Source of the DNA: Stenotrophomonas sp. 610A2
Lineage (GTDB): Bacteria; Pseudomonadota; Gammaproteobacteria; Xanthomonadales; Xanthomonadaceae
Direction: 5' to 3'
DNA length: 64,000 nt
Assembly: GCF_030549615.1 (NCBI RefSeq)
Contig: NZ_CP130832.1
Span: 1,240,001 to 1,304,000, forward strand
Below, piece after piece: positions 8,953 through 17,418 of this stretch. The notes beneath the pieces were generated by a model. The model did no database searches. It was not told the origin of the DNA and saw nothing but the letters and a program-made list of their open reading frames with translations. A program made the position numbers and the translations under genes. Position 1 is the first letter of the stretch. Every line of letters begins with the position of its first letter.

Positions 8953-9687
8953 GTGATTGACCTGCTGCTGTTGGCGCTGATCGGCGTCTCAGCCCTGTTC
9001 GGGCTGATGCGCGGCTTGCTGGCGACCGTGCTCGGTGTACTCAACTGGCTGCTGGCCGGCGTTGCCGCCTTTTACTACGGCGAACGCGCGGCCTTGATGC
9101 TGGCCGACCAGGGCCAGCCCAGCGCTGGCGACTATGCCGGCGGCTATCTGCTGGTGTTCATTGGCGTGCTGCTGGCCGCGACCCTGGTCGGGCGCCTGCT
9201 GCGCGGTGTGGTGGATGCCACCGTGTTGCTGAAGTTGCCGGATCGCTTGCTGGGCCTGGCCCTGGGCATTGTGCGCGGCGTGCTGTTCGCGGTGCTGGCG
9301 GTACTGCTGCTGGGCTTCACCTCGATGCCCCAGGAGCCGGGCTGGCGCCAGTCCAGCGTGGTGCCGTGGCTGCAGCCGGCCGCCGATTGGCTGCGGGAAA
9401 AGCTGCCGCATCCACCTGAATCGCCGGCAATGGCGCTGATGGACTTGGGTAAGTCGGTGCTGGCAGGCGATAATGGCGGACCGAACGAAGCAGATGCGGG
9501 CAGTGGCTTGCTACCGGCGCCGTTGGAAGGGACGCGTTTTGATCCCCGCCAACGCAGCGCAGAAGAAAGCCGAGCTGACCCGGCGGGGGCGTTGCCCTCC
9601 AACATCGATCCGGCGCAGGTGCGCCCGGGTCAACTCAAGCCGATACGGGTTGAGCCTCAGGGCCAGGCACGGCCACCTTCACGTTAA
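8953..9687 (+). CDS. cvpA: CvpA family membrane protein
   Basis: An inner-membrane protein of the CvpA (colicin V production) family, known to matter for envelope stress and, historically, colicin V export; its molecular role is not settled. The first about 120 residues hold four hydrophobic segments ([48 protein letters not shown] and [19 protein letters not shown]), and the remainder is a Pro- and charge-rich cytoplasmic or periplasmic tail. At 244 residues it is longer than enteric CvpA (about 160) because of this tail. The start is GTG. It lies 29 bases before purF, consistent with one transcript. Confidence 0.9.
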   Translation: MIDLLLLALIGVSALFGLMRGLLATVLGVLNWLLAGVAAFYYGERAALMLADQGQPSAGDYAGGYLLVFIGVLLAATLVGRLLRGVVDATVLLKLPDRLLGLALGIVRGVLFAVLAVLLLGFTSMPQEPGWRQSSVVPWLQPAADWLREKLPHPPESPAMALMDLGKSVLAGDNGGPNEADAGSGLLPAPLEGTRFDPRQRSAEESRADPAGALPSNIDPAQVRPGQLKPIRVEPQGQARPPSR

Positions 9688-9716
9688 CGGGCATCGCCCA
9701 GCGGAGATCGCGCAAC

Positions 9717-11183
9717 ATGTGTGGCATCGTCGGAATCGTCGGCAACCAGAACGTCGCCGGGCAGCTTTATGACGGCCTGACCGTCCTCCAACACCGTGGC
9801 CAGGATGCGGCCGGTATCGCTACCGCAGACGGCACCCGCCTGCGCGTGGAAAAGGCCAACGGCCTGGTCCGTGATGTATTTGACGAGCGCCGCATGGCGC
9901 TGCTGCAAGGGCGCATCGGCATTGCCCATGTGCGTTACCCGACTGCAGGTTCGGAAGGCACCGACGAGGCGCAGCCGTTCTACGTCAACTCGCCGTACGG
10001 CATCGCGCTGGCGCACAACGGCAACCTGATCAATACCGAGGCGCTGCGTCGCCAGGTGTTCGAGGCAGACCGCCGCAACATCAATACCGATTCGGACAGC
10101 GAAGTGCTGTTGAACGTGTTCGCCTATGAGCTGGACGCACAGCGCATGCTGACCCCGGAAGCGGCGATCCGCGCCGTGGCTGGCGTGCACCGCCGCTGCA
10201 AAGGCGGCTATGCAGTGGTCAGCGTGGTGCTGGGCCTGGGCCTGGTTGCCTTCCGCGACCCGCACGGCATCCGCCCGCTGGTGCTGGGCAAGCGCGAGCA
10301 TGCCGAAGGCGTCGAATACGCGGTGGCTTCCGAGTCGGTGGCGCTGGACGTGCTCGGCTTCGAGCGCATGCGCGACGTGGCGCCGGGCGAAGCCGTTGTC
10401 ATCACCGAGCGCGGCGAGCTGTTCACCGAGATCTGCGCGACCAACACCCAGCAGACCCCGTGCATCTTCGAGTACGTGTACTTCGCACGTCCCGACTCGA
10501 TGATGGACAACGTGTCGGTGCACAAGGCGCGCATGCGCATGGGCCAGAAGCTTGGCGAGAAGATCCTGCGCCTGCGTCCGGACCACGACATCGACACCAT
10601 CATCCCGATCCCGGACACCTCGCGCGACGCCGCGCTGGAGATGTCCAACGTGCTCGGCGTGAAGTACCGCGAAGGCTTCGTCAAGAACCGCTACGTCGGC
10701 CGCACCTTCATCATGCCGGGCCAGGGTGAGCGGGTTAAGTCCGTGCGCCGCAAGCTCAATCCGATCCATCTGGAGTTCCGTAACCGCGTGGTGCTGCTGG
10801 TGGATGACTCCATCGTGCGCGGCACCACCAGCCAGCAGATCGTGCAGATGGCGCGCGATGCCGGCGCGCGCAAGGTCTACCTGGCCAGCGCCGCGCCGCC
10901 GGTGCGCTATCCGAACATCTACGGCATCGACATGCCGGCCGCCGAAGAACTGGTCGCGCACAACCGCAGCGTCGAGGAAATCGAGAAGCACCTGGGCTGC
11001 GATTGGCTGGTCTACCAGGACCTGGAAGACCTGGAAGTCGCGGTGCGTGAAGGCAACCCGGAGCTGAAGGAATTCGACTCGTCCTGCTTCAACGGCGAAT
11101 ACGTCACCGGCATCGAGCCGGGTTACTTCGAGCGCATCCAACAACTGCGCTCGGACGAAGCCAAGACCCAGCGCCGCGCCTGA
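9717..11183 (+). CDS. purF: Amidophosphoribosyltransferase
   Basis: Catalyses the committed step of purine synthesis: glutamine + PRPP to 5-phosphoribosylamine. Met1 is followed by Cys2 (MCGIVGIVG), the N-terminal nucleophile of the class II glutamine amidotransferase domain, exposed after Met removal. The C-terminal phosphoribosyltransferase domain carries the PRPP loop [15 protein letters not shown]. 488 residues is a typical length for the proteobacterial form. It is the last gene of the folC-SPOR-cvpA-purF cluster. A purine-repressor site cannot be assigned with confidence. Confidence 0.97.
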   Translation: MCGIVGIVGNQNVAGQLYDGLTVLQHRGQDAAGIATADGTRLRVEKANGLVRDVFDERRMALLQGRIGIAHVRYPTAGSEGTDEAQPFYVNSPYGIALAHNGNLINTEALRRQVFEADRRNINTDSDSEVLLNVFAYELDAQRMLTPEAAIRAVAGVHRRCKGGYAVVSVVLGLGLVAFRDPHGIRPLVLGKREHAEGVEYAVASESVALDVLGFERMRDVAPGEAVVITERGELFTEICATNTQQTPCIFEYVYFARPDSMMDNVSVHKARMRMGQKLGEKILRLRPDHDIDTIIPIPDTSRDAALEMSNVLGVKYREGFVKNRYVGRTFIMPGQGERVKSVRRKLNPIHLEFRNRVVLLVDDSIVRGTTSQQIVQMARDAGARKVYLASAAPPVRYPNIYGIDMPAAEELVAHNRSVEEIEKHLGCDWLVYQDLEDLEVAVREGNPELKEFDSSCFNGEYVTGIEPGYFERIQQLRSDEAKTQRRA

Positions 11184-11189
11184 TCTGAA

Positions 11190-11227
11190 AGCCCCTCTCC
11201 CTGCGGGAGAGGGGTTGGGGTGAGGGC
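11190..11227. repeat. CCCTCTCCC...GGGAGAGGGG intergenic palindrome
   Basis: GCCCCTCTCCCTGCGGGAGAGGGG forms a hairpin followed by TTGGGGTGAGGG. Copies of the same family lie at 45401-45441 and 46997-47034. This one begins directly after the purF stop and may also act as a 3' mRNA-end structure. Confidence 0.75.
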
Positions 11228-11255
11228 AGAACGAAGCAGTAATGTGCGAGCACCC

Positions 11256-12125
11256 ATGAACCGGCAACAAGCACAGCCTGTAGCTGCGGACACAAGCTAC
11301 CTCCCACCACCCGAGGCAGCAGACTTCTCCCTGCTCGACGCCGCCTGCATCTGCATGGCCGCCGCCGACCCGCTTGAGAAAGTCGCGCTCACCCAGCACT
11401 ACGCCGCGCGCTACCGCGCTGGCACATTGAAGCTGCCGGCGGAAGCGCCGGAACCCGAACCGATCCGCGCGCCGGGCCGCCCGCCGCAACTGGTGCTGGT
11501 ACACCCGCGCGACCTGCCTCGTCGTGGTCTGGGTTCCGTGGACGGCCGCGCCGCCTTCATCCACGCCATCGCCCATATCGAACTCAATGCCATCGACCTG
11601 GCCTGGGATGCGGTGTATCGCTTCCGCGGCCTGCCGGGTAGCTTCTACGCCGATTGGGTGAGCTGCGCCGATGACGAGTCACGCCATTTCGTGTTGCTGC
11701 GTGATCGGCTGTTGGCGCATGGTCAGGACTACGCCGATTTCCCCGCCCATAACGGCCTCTGGGAAATGTGCGAGAAGACCGCGCACGACGGCTTGGCACG
11801 CATGGCGTTGGTACCGCGGGTACTGGAAGCACGTGGGCTGGATGTGACGCCGGCGATGATCAGCAAGCTGCGTTCGCTGGGTGATGCCATGACCGCCGAC
11901 GTACTGGAGGTGATCCTGCGCGAAGAGGTGGCCCACGTTGCCGCCGGCACGCGCTGGTACCACTGGTATTGCGCGCGCGTTGGTGTCGAGCCGCGCAAAC
12001 GTTTCAAAGAGCTGCTGGGTGAGTATGCCGGTGGCTATCTGCGCGGGCCGTTCAACCTGGAAGCGCGCCTGTTGGCCGGTTTCGATGAAGACGAACTGGA
12101 CTATCTGGTTGAACAGGCCGGTTGA
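11256..12125 (+). CDS. DUF455 ferritin-like domain protein
   Basis: 289 residues from MNRQQAQP; the GTG at 11220 lies inside the preceding repeat and is rejected as start. It resembles the DUF455 family of ferritin-like four-helix proteins. Possible metal-ligand motifs are AFIHAIAHIELNAIDLAWD, DDESRHF and REEVAHVAAG, the E..H and E..E..H spacing expected of a di-iron (or di-manganese) carboxylate site. No reaction is established for the family; an oxygenase or hydroxylase role is only a guess. There is no signal peptide, so it is likely cytosolic. It stands alone between purF and a lipoprotein gene. Confidence 0.82.
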   Translation: MNRQQAQPVAADTSYLPPPEAADFSLLDAACICMAAADPLEKVALTQHYAARYRAGTLKLPAEAPEPEPIRAPGRPPQLVLVHPRDLPRRGLGSVDGRAAFIHAIAHIELNAIDLAWDAVYRFRGLPGSFYADWVSCADDESRHFVLLRDRLLAHGQDYADFPAHNGLWEMCEKTAHDGLARMALVPRVLEARGLDVTPAMISKLRSLGDAMTADVLEVILREEVAHVAAGTRWYHWYCARVGVEPRKRFKELLGEYAGGYLRGPFNLEARLLAGFDEDELDYLVEQAG

Positions 12126-12390
12126 GCAATGCCCGCAGTGAAGCTCGCTGGCGGCGCACTGGTGATGGCTCCCTGTGCTGGCATTGAACAAATCAACGAT
12201 GAACGATTCCTGCAACTCGGGTCGAGTCTGATTGACGGCCGGCTCGCCAGCATTCCACCATCGGCTCGGTAGATGTGGCGTGCCGTATCCCGTGTATTTC
12301 ACGGATTGATGCAAAGGCATGCACCATCATCAGGTCGAGTCGCATGTCCGTGTGTTCTCGATCGGCAACGATGCAGTCAAGGAGACAACA

Positions 12391-12849
12391 ATGAAGCAGA
12401 TTCTTACGCTGGCCGCGCTGGTGGTGGCTTTGTCGGCATGTAACGGGCCCAAGCCCGCGGCTGATTCCACTGCTGCTGCGCCGGCCCCGGTTGCGCCTGC
12501 CGCAGCGGCTGACGCAGCCGCTGCCAAGGATGATTTCCCGGTCATCGTGCAGGCCTCGGGTACCGAGCCGTTCTGGGGTGTGCGCGTGGATGGTGCCAAG
12601 CTCGACTACAGCACGCCGGAAACCCAGGCCAGCCCGCTGCATCTGGAAGGCAGCCGCGAGCTGCAGGATGGCTTGCTGGTAGTGCAGGGCGGGGAAGGCA
12701 AGGAGGCATTCCGGCTGACCTTGCAGCGTGCCGAGTGCTCGGACGGCATGTCCGACCTGAAGCATCCATTCACCGCCGAATTCGTGCTGGGCAAGGACAC
12801 CTTCAAGGGCTGCGCCCGCGACCCGTCGGTGCCGGTGGAAGCCCCCTGA
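12391..12849 (+). CDS. COG3650-like lipoprotein of unknown function
   Basis: The start is the ATG preceded by AAGGAGACAACA, an excellent ribosome site, and not the upstream ATG at 12319. The 152-residue protein begins with a lipoprotein signal (MKQILTLAALVVALSAC, lipobox LSAC, Cys17), an Ala/Pro-rich linker, then a globular part with the motifs ASGTEPFWGVRVDG and AECSDGMSDLKHPFTAEF. Those motifs are typical of a small conserved group of envelope proteins without known function (COG3650-like). The two later cysteines (AECSDG and FKGCARD) may form a disulphide. It is probably anchored in the outer membrane facing the periplasm. Confidence 0.8.
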   Translation: MKQILTLAALVVALSACNGPKPAADSTAAAPAPVAPAAAADAAAAKDDFPVIVQASGTEPFWGVRVDGAKLDYSTPETQASPLHLEGSRELQDGLLVVQGGEGKEAFRLTLQRAECSDGMSDLKHPFTAEFVLGKDTFKGCARDPSVPVEAP

Positions 12850-12859
12850 CCAATGCTGG

Positions 12860-12978
12860 TTGTAGGAGCGGCGTAAGCCGCGAAACCACAAATGCAAAAA
12901 CCGCCAAACAGGTCTGCAATCGCAGCCATGCTAGGCGGTTTTTTTGTACCAGCTTCGCGGCTCACCCCGCTCCTGCAA
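12860..12978. repeat. Composite repeat: TGTAGGAGCGGCG pair around a terminator-like hairpin (copy 1)
   Basis: Outer inverted arms (TTGTAGGAGCGGCGTAAGCC and its degraded inverse) enclose AAAAACCGCC...AGGCGGTTTTTTTG, a long-loop hairpin with a T run. Together they form a unit of about 119 bases that is repeated at 12995-13114. Confidence 0.85.
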
Positions 12979-12994
12979 AATGTCTGGCCGCACC

Positions 12995-13114
12995 TTGTAG
13001 GAGCGGCATAAGCCGCGAAGCCACAAATGCAAAAACCGCCAAACAGGTCTGCGATCGCAGCCATATCTGGCGGTTCTTTTTGTGGCAGCTTCGCGGCTGA
13101 CGCCGCTCCTACAA
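12995..13114. repeat. Composite repeat: TGTAGGAGCGGCG pair around a terminator-like hairpin (copy 2)
   Basis: Same organisation as the preceding copy, including the internal AAACAGGTCTGCGATCGCAG loop and a hairpin ending in GGCGGTTCTTTTTG. The 16-base gap between copies is unique sequence. It lies between the lipoprotein gene and the convergent lpxH gene, so it may also stop transcription from either side. Confidence 0.85.
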
Positions 13115-13120
13115 GTAGCG

Positions 13121-13861
13121 TCAGCCTAGCGCTTCCAGTCGGAACCCATCCGCATCCACGCGCAACACCGAGCCCTGCTCGTACCAGTCACCGAGCACGA
13201 TGCGGGTGAAGCTGTGCTCGCCGGCGTTCACGGTGTGGATCGCCGGGCGGTGGGTGTGGCCGTGGATCATCGTGTGCACGCCATAACGCTGGAACGTGGC
13301 AACAACCTCGGCAGGCGCGACGTCAGTGACGGTCTCAAACGTTGCCTTGTCGTCCTGCTTCATTTCCGATTGATGGGCCTGGCTGGCGGCACGGGCTTTC
13401 TGTGCGAAGGCCACGCGTGCTTCCAGCGACTGCGACAGGAACTGGGCGATGAAGGCCGGGTTGCGGGTCTGTGCACGGAAGGCCTGATAGGCGACATCAT
13501 CGGTGCACAACAGGTCGCCGTGCTGCAACAGCACCGGCTTGCCGTACAGCGTGATCACCGAAGGATCCGGCAGGATGCGCATGCCGGCACGGGCGGCGTA
13601 GTCGTTGCCGAGCAGGAAGTCGCGGTTGCCACGGATGAAGTACACCGGCACACCGGCATCGCTGACTTCACGCAAGGCCAGCGCGACCGCATCGGCAGCG
13701 CTGGAGGGCGTGTCATCGCCGATCCATGCTTCGAACAGGTCGCCCAGGATGTACAGCGCCTCGGCCTGCCGCGCTTCGCCGCGCAGGAAGTCGAGGAACA
13801 GTTCAGTGATGGCTGGACGGCTGGGGTCCAGGTGCAGGTCGGAGATGAACAGCGTTGTCAT
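13121..13861 (-). CDS. lpxH: UDP-2,3-diacylglucosamine diphosphatase
   Basis: Cleaves the pyrophosphate of UDP-2,3-diacylglucosamine to give lipid X and UMP, the fourth step of lipid A synthesis, at the cytoplasmic face of the inner membrane. It is a calcineurin-like metallophosphatase: the di-manganese ligands are visible as SDLHL (Asp8, His10), GDLFEAW (Asp41), RGNRDFL (Asn79), LQHGD (His114) and HGHTHRP. 246 residues is the family length. It is transcribed with, and 20 bases after, a PAP2 phosphatase and a glycosyltransferase, all envelope-related. Confidence 0.96.
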   Translation of the reverse strand: MTTLFISDLHLDPSRPAITELFLDFLRGEARQAEALYILGDLFEAWIGDDTPSSAADAVALALREVSDAGVPVYFIRGNRDFLLGNDYAARAGMRILPDPSVITLYGKPVLLQHGDLLCTDDVAYQAFRAQTRNPAFIAQFLSQSLEARVAFAQKARAASQAHQSEMKQDDKATFETVTDVAPAEVVATFQRYGVHTMIHGHTHRPAIHTVNAGEHSFTRIVLGDWYEQGSVLRVDADGFRLEALG

Positions 13862-13881
13862 GCCCGCATTGTAGAGCCTGA

Positions 13882-14424
13882 TCAGCCTGCGAGCAGCGGC
13901 AACAACTGCAGCGAGCCCGTGCCCAGCAGCACGCCGATGGCGGTAGCGGCCAGCACATCGCTGGGGTAATGCAGCCCCAGCACCACCCGCGACAGTGCTA
14001 CGCCGAGGGTGAAGGGCAGCAGCAGCGGGGCCAGCCAGGGGTAATAGGCCAGCGCCACCACGGTGAACGACACCGCATGCAGCGTGTGGCCCGAAGGGAA
14101 GCTGTATTCATCCAGCGGCGCCACCCAGGCGCGGATGCGCAGGTCGGCGGCGAACGGGCGCGGCCGCCGGGTCCAGCGCTTGAGCAGCTTGTACAGGGTC
14201 AGTGCCAGCACGCCGGTGGCGGCCATGTGCGCGGACGCCTGCAGGCCGTCCAGGCCATCGGCCAGCACCAGCGCGCCCATCAGCATGTACCAGAACACGC
14301 CGTCACCGAGCCGGCTCAGCACCGAGAACAGGCGGCGGATGCCGCGGCGGCGGCCGTAGCGGTTTGCCCGCCGGCACCAGCGTGCCTCGCGCGCGGCGAT
14401 TCCTTCAGGCGGCAGCAATCGCAT
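13882..14424 (-). CDS. PAP2-family membrane phosphatase
   Basis: An integral membrane phosphatase of 180 residues. The three family motifs are present in order: [19 protein letters not shown] (catalytic His) and [12 protein letters not shown]. Hydrophobic segments lie around [45 protein letters not shown] and [11 protein letters not shown]. Likely substrates are lipid phosphates such as undecaprenyl pyrophosphate or phosphatidic acid; the sequence does not discriminate. The start codon overlaps the end of the upstream glycosyltransferase gene by 20 bases, suggesting translational coupling and a shared lipid-linked substrate. Confidence 0.9.
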   Translation of the reverse strand: MRLLPPEGIAAREARWCRRANRYGRRRGIRRLFSVLSRLGDGVFWYMLMGALVLADGLDGLQASAHMAATGVLALTLYKLLKRWTRRPRPFAADLRIRAWVAPLDEYSFPSGHTLHAVSFTVVALAYYPWLAPLLLPFTLGVALSRVVLGLHYPSDVLAATAIGVLLGTGSLQLLPLLAG

Positions 14425-15544
14425 GGCAGCGTCTCCGCGAGGCCAGTTCGCTGAGCAGGGTTTCGAACTCGGCGACTACCTGCTCTGGATGCAGGCGCTG
14501 CATCGCGCGGCTGGCATTAGCGCCGAGGGTGCTGCGCATTTCGTCATCGTTGGCCAGCTGTACGGCGGCGGCGATGAAGTTCTCATCGTTGTCCACTGCC
14601 ACGCCGCTGTGGCCGCTACGCAGATGCTCGCGCGCCGCGCCGTAGTTGAAGGCCACCGTCGCCACGCCGCTGGCCATGGCCTCGAGGGTGACATTGCCGA
14701 AGGTCTCGCTGCGGCTGGCGAACAGGAACAGATCACCGCTGGCGAAATGCCGTGCCAGCGCCTCGCCGCGCTGCACGCCGCAGAAGATGAAGTCGGGGTT
14801 CTGCTCGGCCAGCTTCTCGCGCATCGGGCCGTCGCCGACCCACACGAAACGCGCCTTCGGGCGCTGCTGCTGGATGCGGCGGAAGGCCTTGATAGCCAGC
14901 CCCAGGTTCTTTTCCGCAGCGATGCGGCCAACATGGATCACCGCAAAGCCTTCGCCTTCGATGCCCCAGTCCGCTCGCAAGGCATCGTCGCGCTTGTTGG
15001 GGTCGAACTGGCTGCCATCCACCGCACGCGCCAGCAGCCGCGCCTTTGAAAAGCCATTGTGCTGGAGGAACTGCTGCAACTCGCGGGTGGGGACCAAGGT
15101 GGCTTCTGCTTGATTGTGGAAACGGCGCATCCAGCGCAGTGCGGTGGCCTGCAGCCATGCAGCGCCGTAGTCGGGCAGGTATTCATCAAAACGGGTATGC
15201 AGGCCGGAGGCGACCGGAATGCCCAGGCGCCGCGCGGTGCGCATTGCCGACCATCCCAACGGGCCTTCCGTGGCCACGTAGATTGCATCCGGGCGTTGTT
15301 GTTGCCACTGCCGCGCGAGCTGCAATGGGGCCGGGAGGCCAAAGCGCAGGCCGGGATAACGCGGCAGGCCGGCACCGCGTACCAGCAGTTCGTGGCTGGC
15401 GCCGCTGCTGTCCTGCTGCTGGCGTGGGCGCACGACATCGACGTCGTGGCCGCGTTTGCGCAGGCCGTGTTCCAGTCCCTGCACGGTCAAGGCAACGCCA
15501 TTGACCTCCGGCGGATAGGTCTCGGTGACGATCGCAAAGCGCAT
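14405..15544 (-). CDS. Family 4 (GT-B) glycosyltransferase
   Basis: 379 residues with the GT-B N-terminal nucleotide-fold start MRFAIVTETYPPEVNGVAL, a middle AVIHVGRIAAEKNLGLAIKA donor-site segment, and the EX7E-like motif in SRSETFGNVTLEAMASG. This profile is closest to the GT4 glycosyltransferases that act on lipid acceptors (mannosyl- or sulfoquinovosyltransferase-like). The overlapping PAP2 phosphatase and nearby lpxH suggest a glycolipid or lipid-linked sugar product at the inner membrane; this is inferred from context. Confidence 0.88.
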   Translation of the reverse strand: MRFAIVTETYPPEVNGVALTVQGLEHGLRKRGHDVDVVRPRQQQDSSGASHELLVRGAGLPRYPGLRFGLPAPLQLARQWQQQRPDAIYVATEGPLGWSAMRTARRLGIPVASGLHTRFDEYLPDYGAAWLQATALRWMRRFHNQAEATLVPTRELQQFLQHNGFSKARLLARAVDGSQFDPNKRDDALRADWGIEGEGFAVIHVGRIAAEKNLGLAIKAFRRIQQQRPKARFVWVGDGPMREKLAEQNPDFIFCGVQRGEALARHFASGDLFLFASRSETFGNVTLEAMASGVATVAFNYGAAREHLRSGHSGVAVDNDENFIAAAVQLANDDEMRSTLGANASRAMQRLHPEQVVAEFETLLSELASRRRCHAIAAA

Positions 15545-15634
15545 GGCTGGCTCCCGGTTTTTGGCGAGGATGCGCGTAGCCGATGAAGCACCTGTTACGG
15601 TGATCTGACTGCTTTATGACGGCCCTGAATGACG

Positions 15635-15670
15635 AAAACCACGGCCTGCGAAGGGCCGTGGTTTTGGTTT
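15635..15670. terminator. Bidirectional terminator hairpin
   Basis: AAAACCACGGCC and GGCCGTGGTTTT flank a seven-base loop, with T runs on both strands. It lies downstream of ppx and upstream of the glycosyltransferase gene, both read on the minus strand, so it mainly ends the ppx transcript. Confidence 0.85.
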
Positions 15671-15715
15671 GTCCAGCGTGGGCGCGAGCGCCAGTAAGGG
15701 TATGGCAGGGGCCGC

Positions 15716-17242
15716 TCAGGCCACGAACGGCCGGAAGCTGATGCCCAGGCCGGTCATGCCTTCAGCCTCGCCGACCAGATCCGCACGCAGCAGCGGACGG
15801 GCGTCGATGTAGTCCTTGGACAGGATCAGCGACAGGGCATTGCCGTCGACGGACAGTTCCAGGGTCGGGATCGGGTCCGATTCGTGCGCGCGGTGCAGCA
15901 GCACTGCCAGTCGCAGAATTGCCGCCGTGCGCTTGGCCGGCAGCAACAGACGCTCGGGCAGGGCTTCGAAAGCGCTCTTGGGAATGCCGCGACGATGGGT
16001 GCGGATCAGTGCCGCCAGCATCTGCTGTTCCTGGCGTGAGAAGCCGGCGATATCCGAATGCTCGATCACGTAGCTGCCGTGGGTGTGATACCCGCTGTGC
16101 GCGATCATCAAGCCCAGCTCGTGCAGGCGTGCGGCCCAGCCGAGCATGCGGGCATCGTCGACATCCAGCTTCCAGGCGTCGGACACCTGTTCGAACAGAC
16201 GCTGCGCGGTGGCTTCCACGCGCTGTGCCTGGTTCTCATCGATGGCGTAGCGCTGGGTGAGCGCGGCCACCGACTCGTCGCGTGGATCGTTGTCGTTGGC
16301 GCGGCCCATGATGTCGTAGAGGATGCCCTCGCGCATCGCCGCCTTGCTGACCAGCAGCTTCTGCAGGCCCAGCGCCTGGAAGGCGGCTTCCAGCACCAGC
16401 ACGCCGCCTGCGATGATCGGGCGGCGCTCGTTGGACAGCGTCGGCAGTTCGATCTCGTTGATGTTCTTGGCGCGCAGCAGTTCTTCGCGCAGCTGCGGAA
16501 GCGCTTCAGCGGTGATCGCGCCCTTGCTCAGCTTCATCGCCGCGCAGATCTCGCTGATCGCCTTGTGGGTGCCGGACGAGCCCAGTGCTTCCTGCCAGCC
16601 CAGTGCCTTGTACTTGTTGGCGAAGGGCTGGAACTCGGCGCCGATCTCGGTGAGTGCGTCCTTCCAGCGCTTCTTGCTCAGCTTGCCGCCGGGAAAGAAG
16701 CGCCGAGTGCTGGCGATGCAGCCGGCCTGCAGGCTTTCGCGTTCCAGCGTCTGCATGCCCTGGCCGATGATGAATTCGGTGGAGCCGCCGCCGATGTCGA
16801 TCACCAGCCGGTGCTGGTTGGGCTTGGGCGGCTGTGCATGGGCAACACCAAGGTAGATCAGGCGCGCTTCCTCGCGGCCGCTGACCACTTCGATGGCGTG
16901 GCCGAGCGCGGTTTCGGCCGGCATCAGGAATGACAGCGGCGAGCGCAGCTGGCGCACGGTATTGGTGGCCAGCGCACGCACGCGGTAGGGCGGGATGTTG
17001 CGGATGCGCTGGCCGAAGCGGGCCAGGCATTCCAGCGCGCGCTGGCGGGCTTCGGGCGACAGGCCACCCTTGCCATCCAGGCCGTCGGCCATGCGCACGG
17101 TTTCGCGCAGGCGGTCCACCACCCGTAGCTGCCCGAGCAGGTAGCGCGCGATGACCATGTGGAAACTGTTGGAACCCAGGTCGATGGCGGCCAGCAGGTC
17201 GCCGTCCTGCAGGGGCGGTGGGGTCAGGGAAGACTGGGGCAT
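15716..17242 (-). CDS. ppx: Exopolyphosphatase (Ppx/GppA family)
   Basis: Releases phosphate from the ends of polyphosphate; family members may also hydrolyse pppGpp. Residues 15-300 hold the actin-fold Ppx/GppA domain with AIDLGSNSFHMVIARY at the start and the phosphate loop IDIGGGSTEFIIG. The C-terminal part is the HD-like domain with LGWAARLHELGLMIAHSGYH and a VIEHSD/H-rich stretch. 508 residues is typical. It follows ppk1 in the same direction after 176 bases that show no gene, so polyphosphate synthesis and breakdown are encoded side by side downstream of phoBR. Confidence 0.95.
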   Translation of the reverse strand: MPQSSLTPPPLQDGDLLAAIDLGSNSFHMVIARYLLGQLRVVDRLRETVRMADGLDGKGGLSPEARQRALECLARFGQRIRNIPPYRVRALATNTVRQLRSPLSFLMPAETALGHAIEVVSGREEARLIYLGVAHAQPPKPNQHRLVIDIGGGSTEFIIGQGMQTLERESLQAGCIASTRRFFPGGKLSKKRWKDALTEIGAEFQPFANKYKALGWQEALGSSGTHKAISEICAAMKLSKGAITAEALPQLREELLRAKNINEIELPTLSNERRPIIAGGVLVLEAAFQALGLQKLLVSKAAMREGILYDIMGRANDNDPRDESVAALTQRYAIDENQAQRVEATAQRLFEQVSDAWKLDVDDARMLGWAARLHELGLMIAHSGYHTHGSYVIEHSDIAGFSRQEQQMLAALIRTHRRGIPKSAFEALPERLLLPAKRTAAILRLAVLLHRAHESDPIPTLELSVDGNALSLILSKDYIDARPLLRADLVGEAEGMTGLGISFRPFVA

Positions 17243-17418
17243 GACGGAATGGTAGCGGATGAAGTAACCAGGGACATAGATGTGGGATCCGGGAACCAGT
17301 GGCGACGCGGTCTGCGACAGGTGGCCCAGACGCTAACGGTCGCCCACGTAGGAACCAGTGAAAGCGGGCGGTGCCCGCTGTTGCACTGGCTCTTCCATCT
17401 GTTCCCGGTGGCTGTTGC

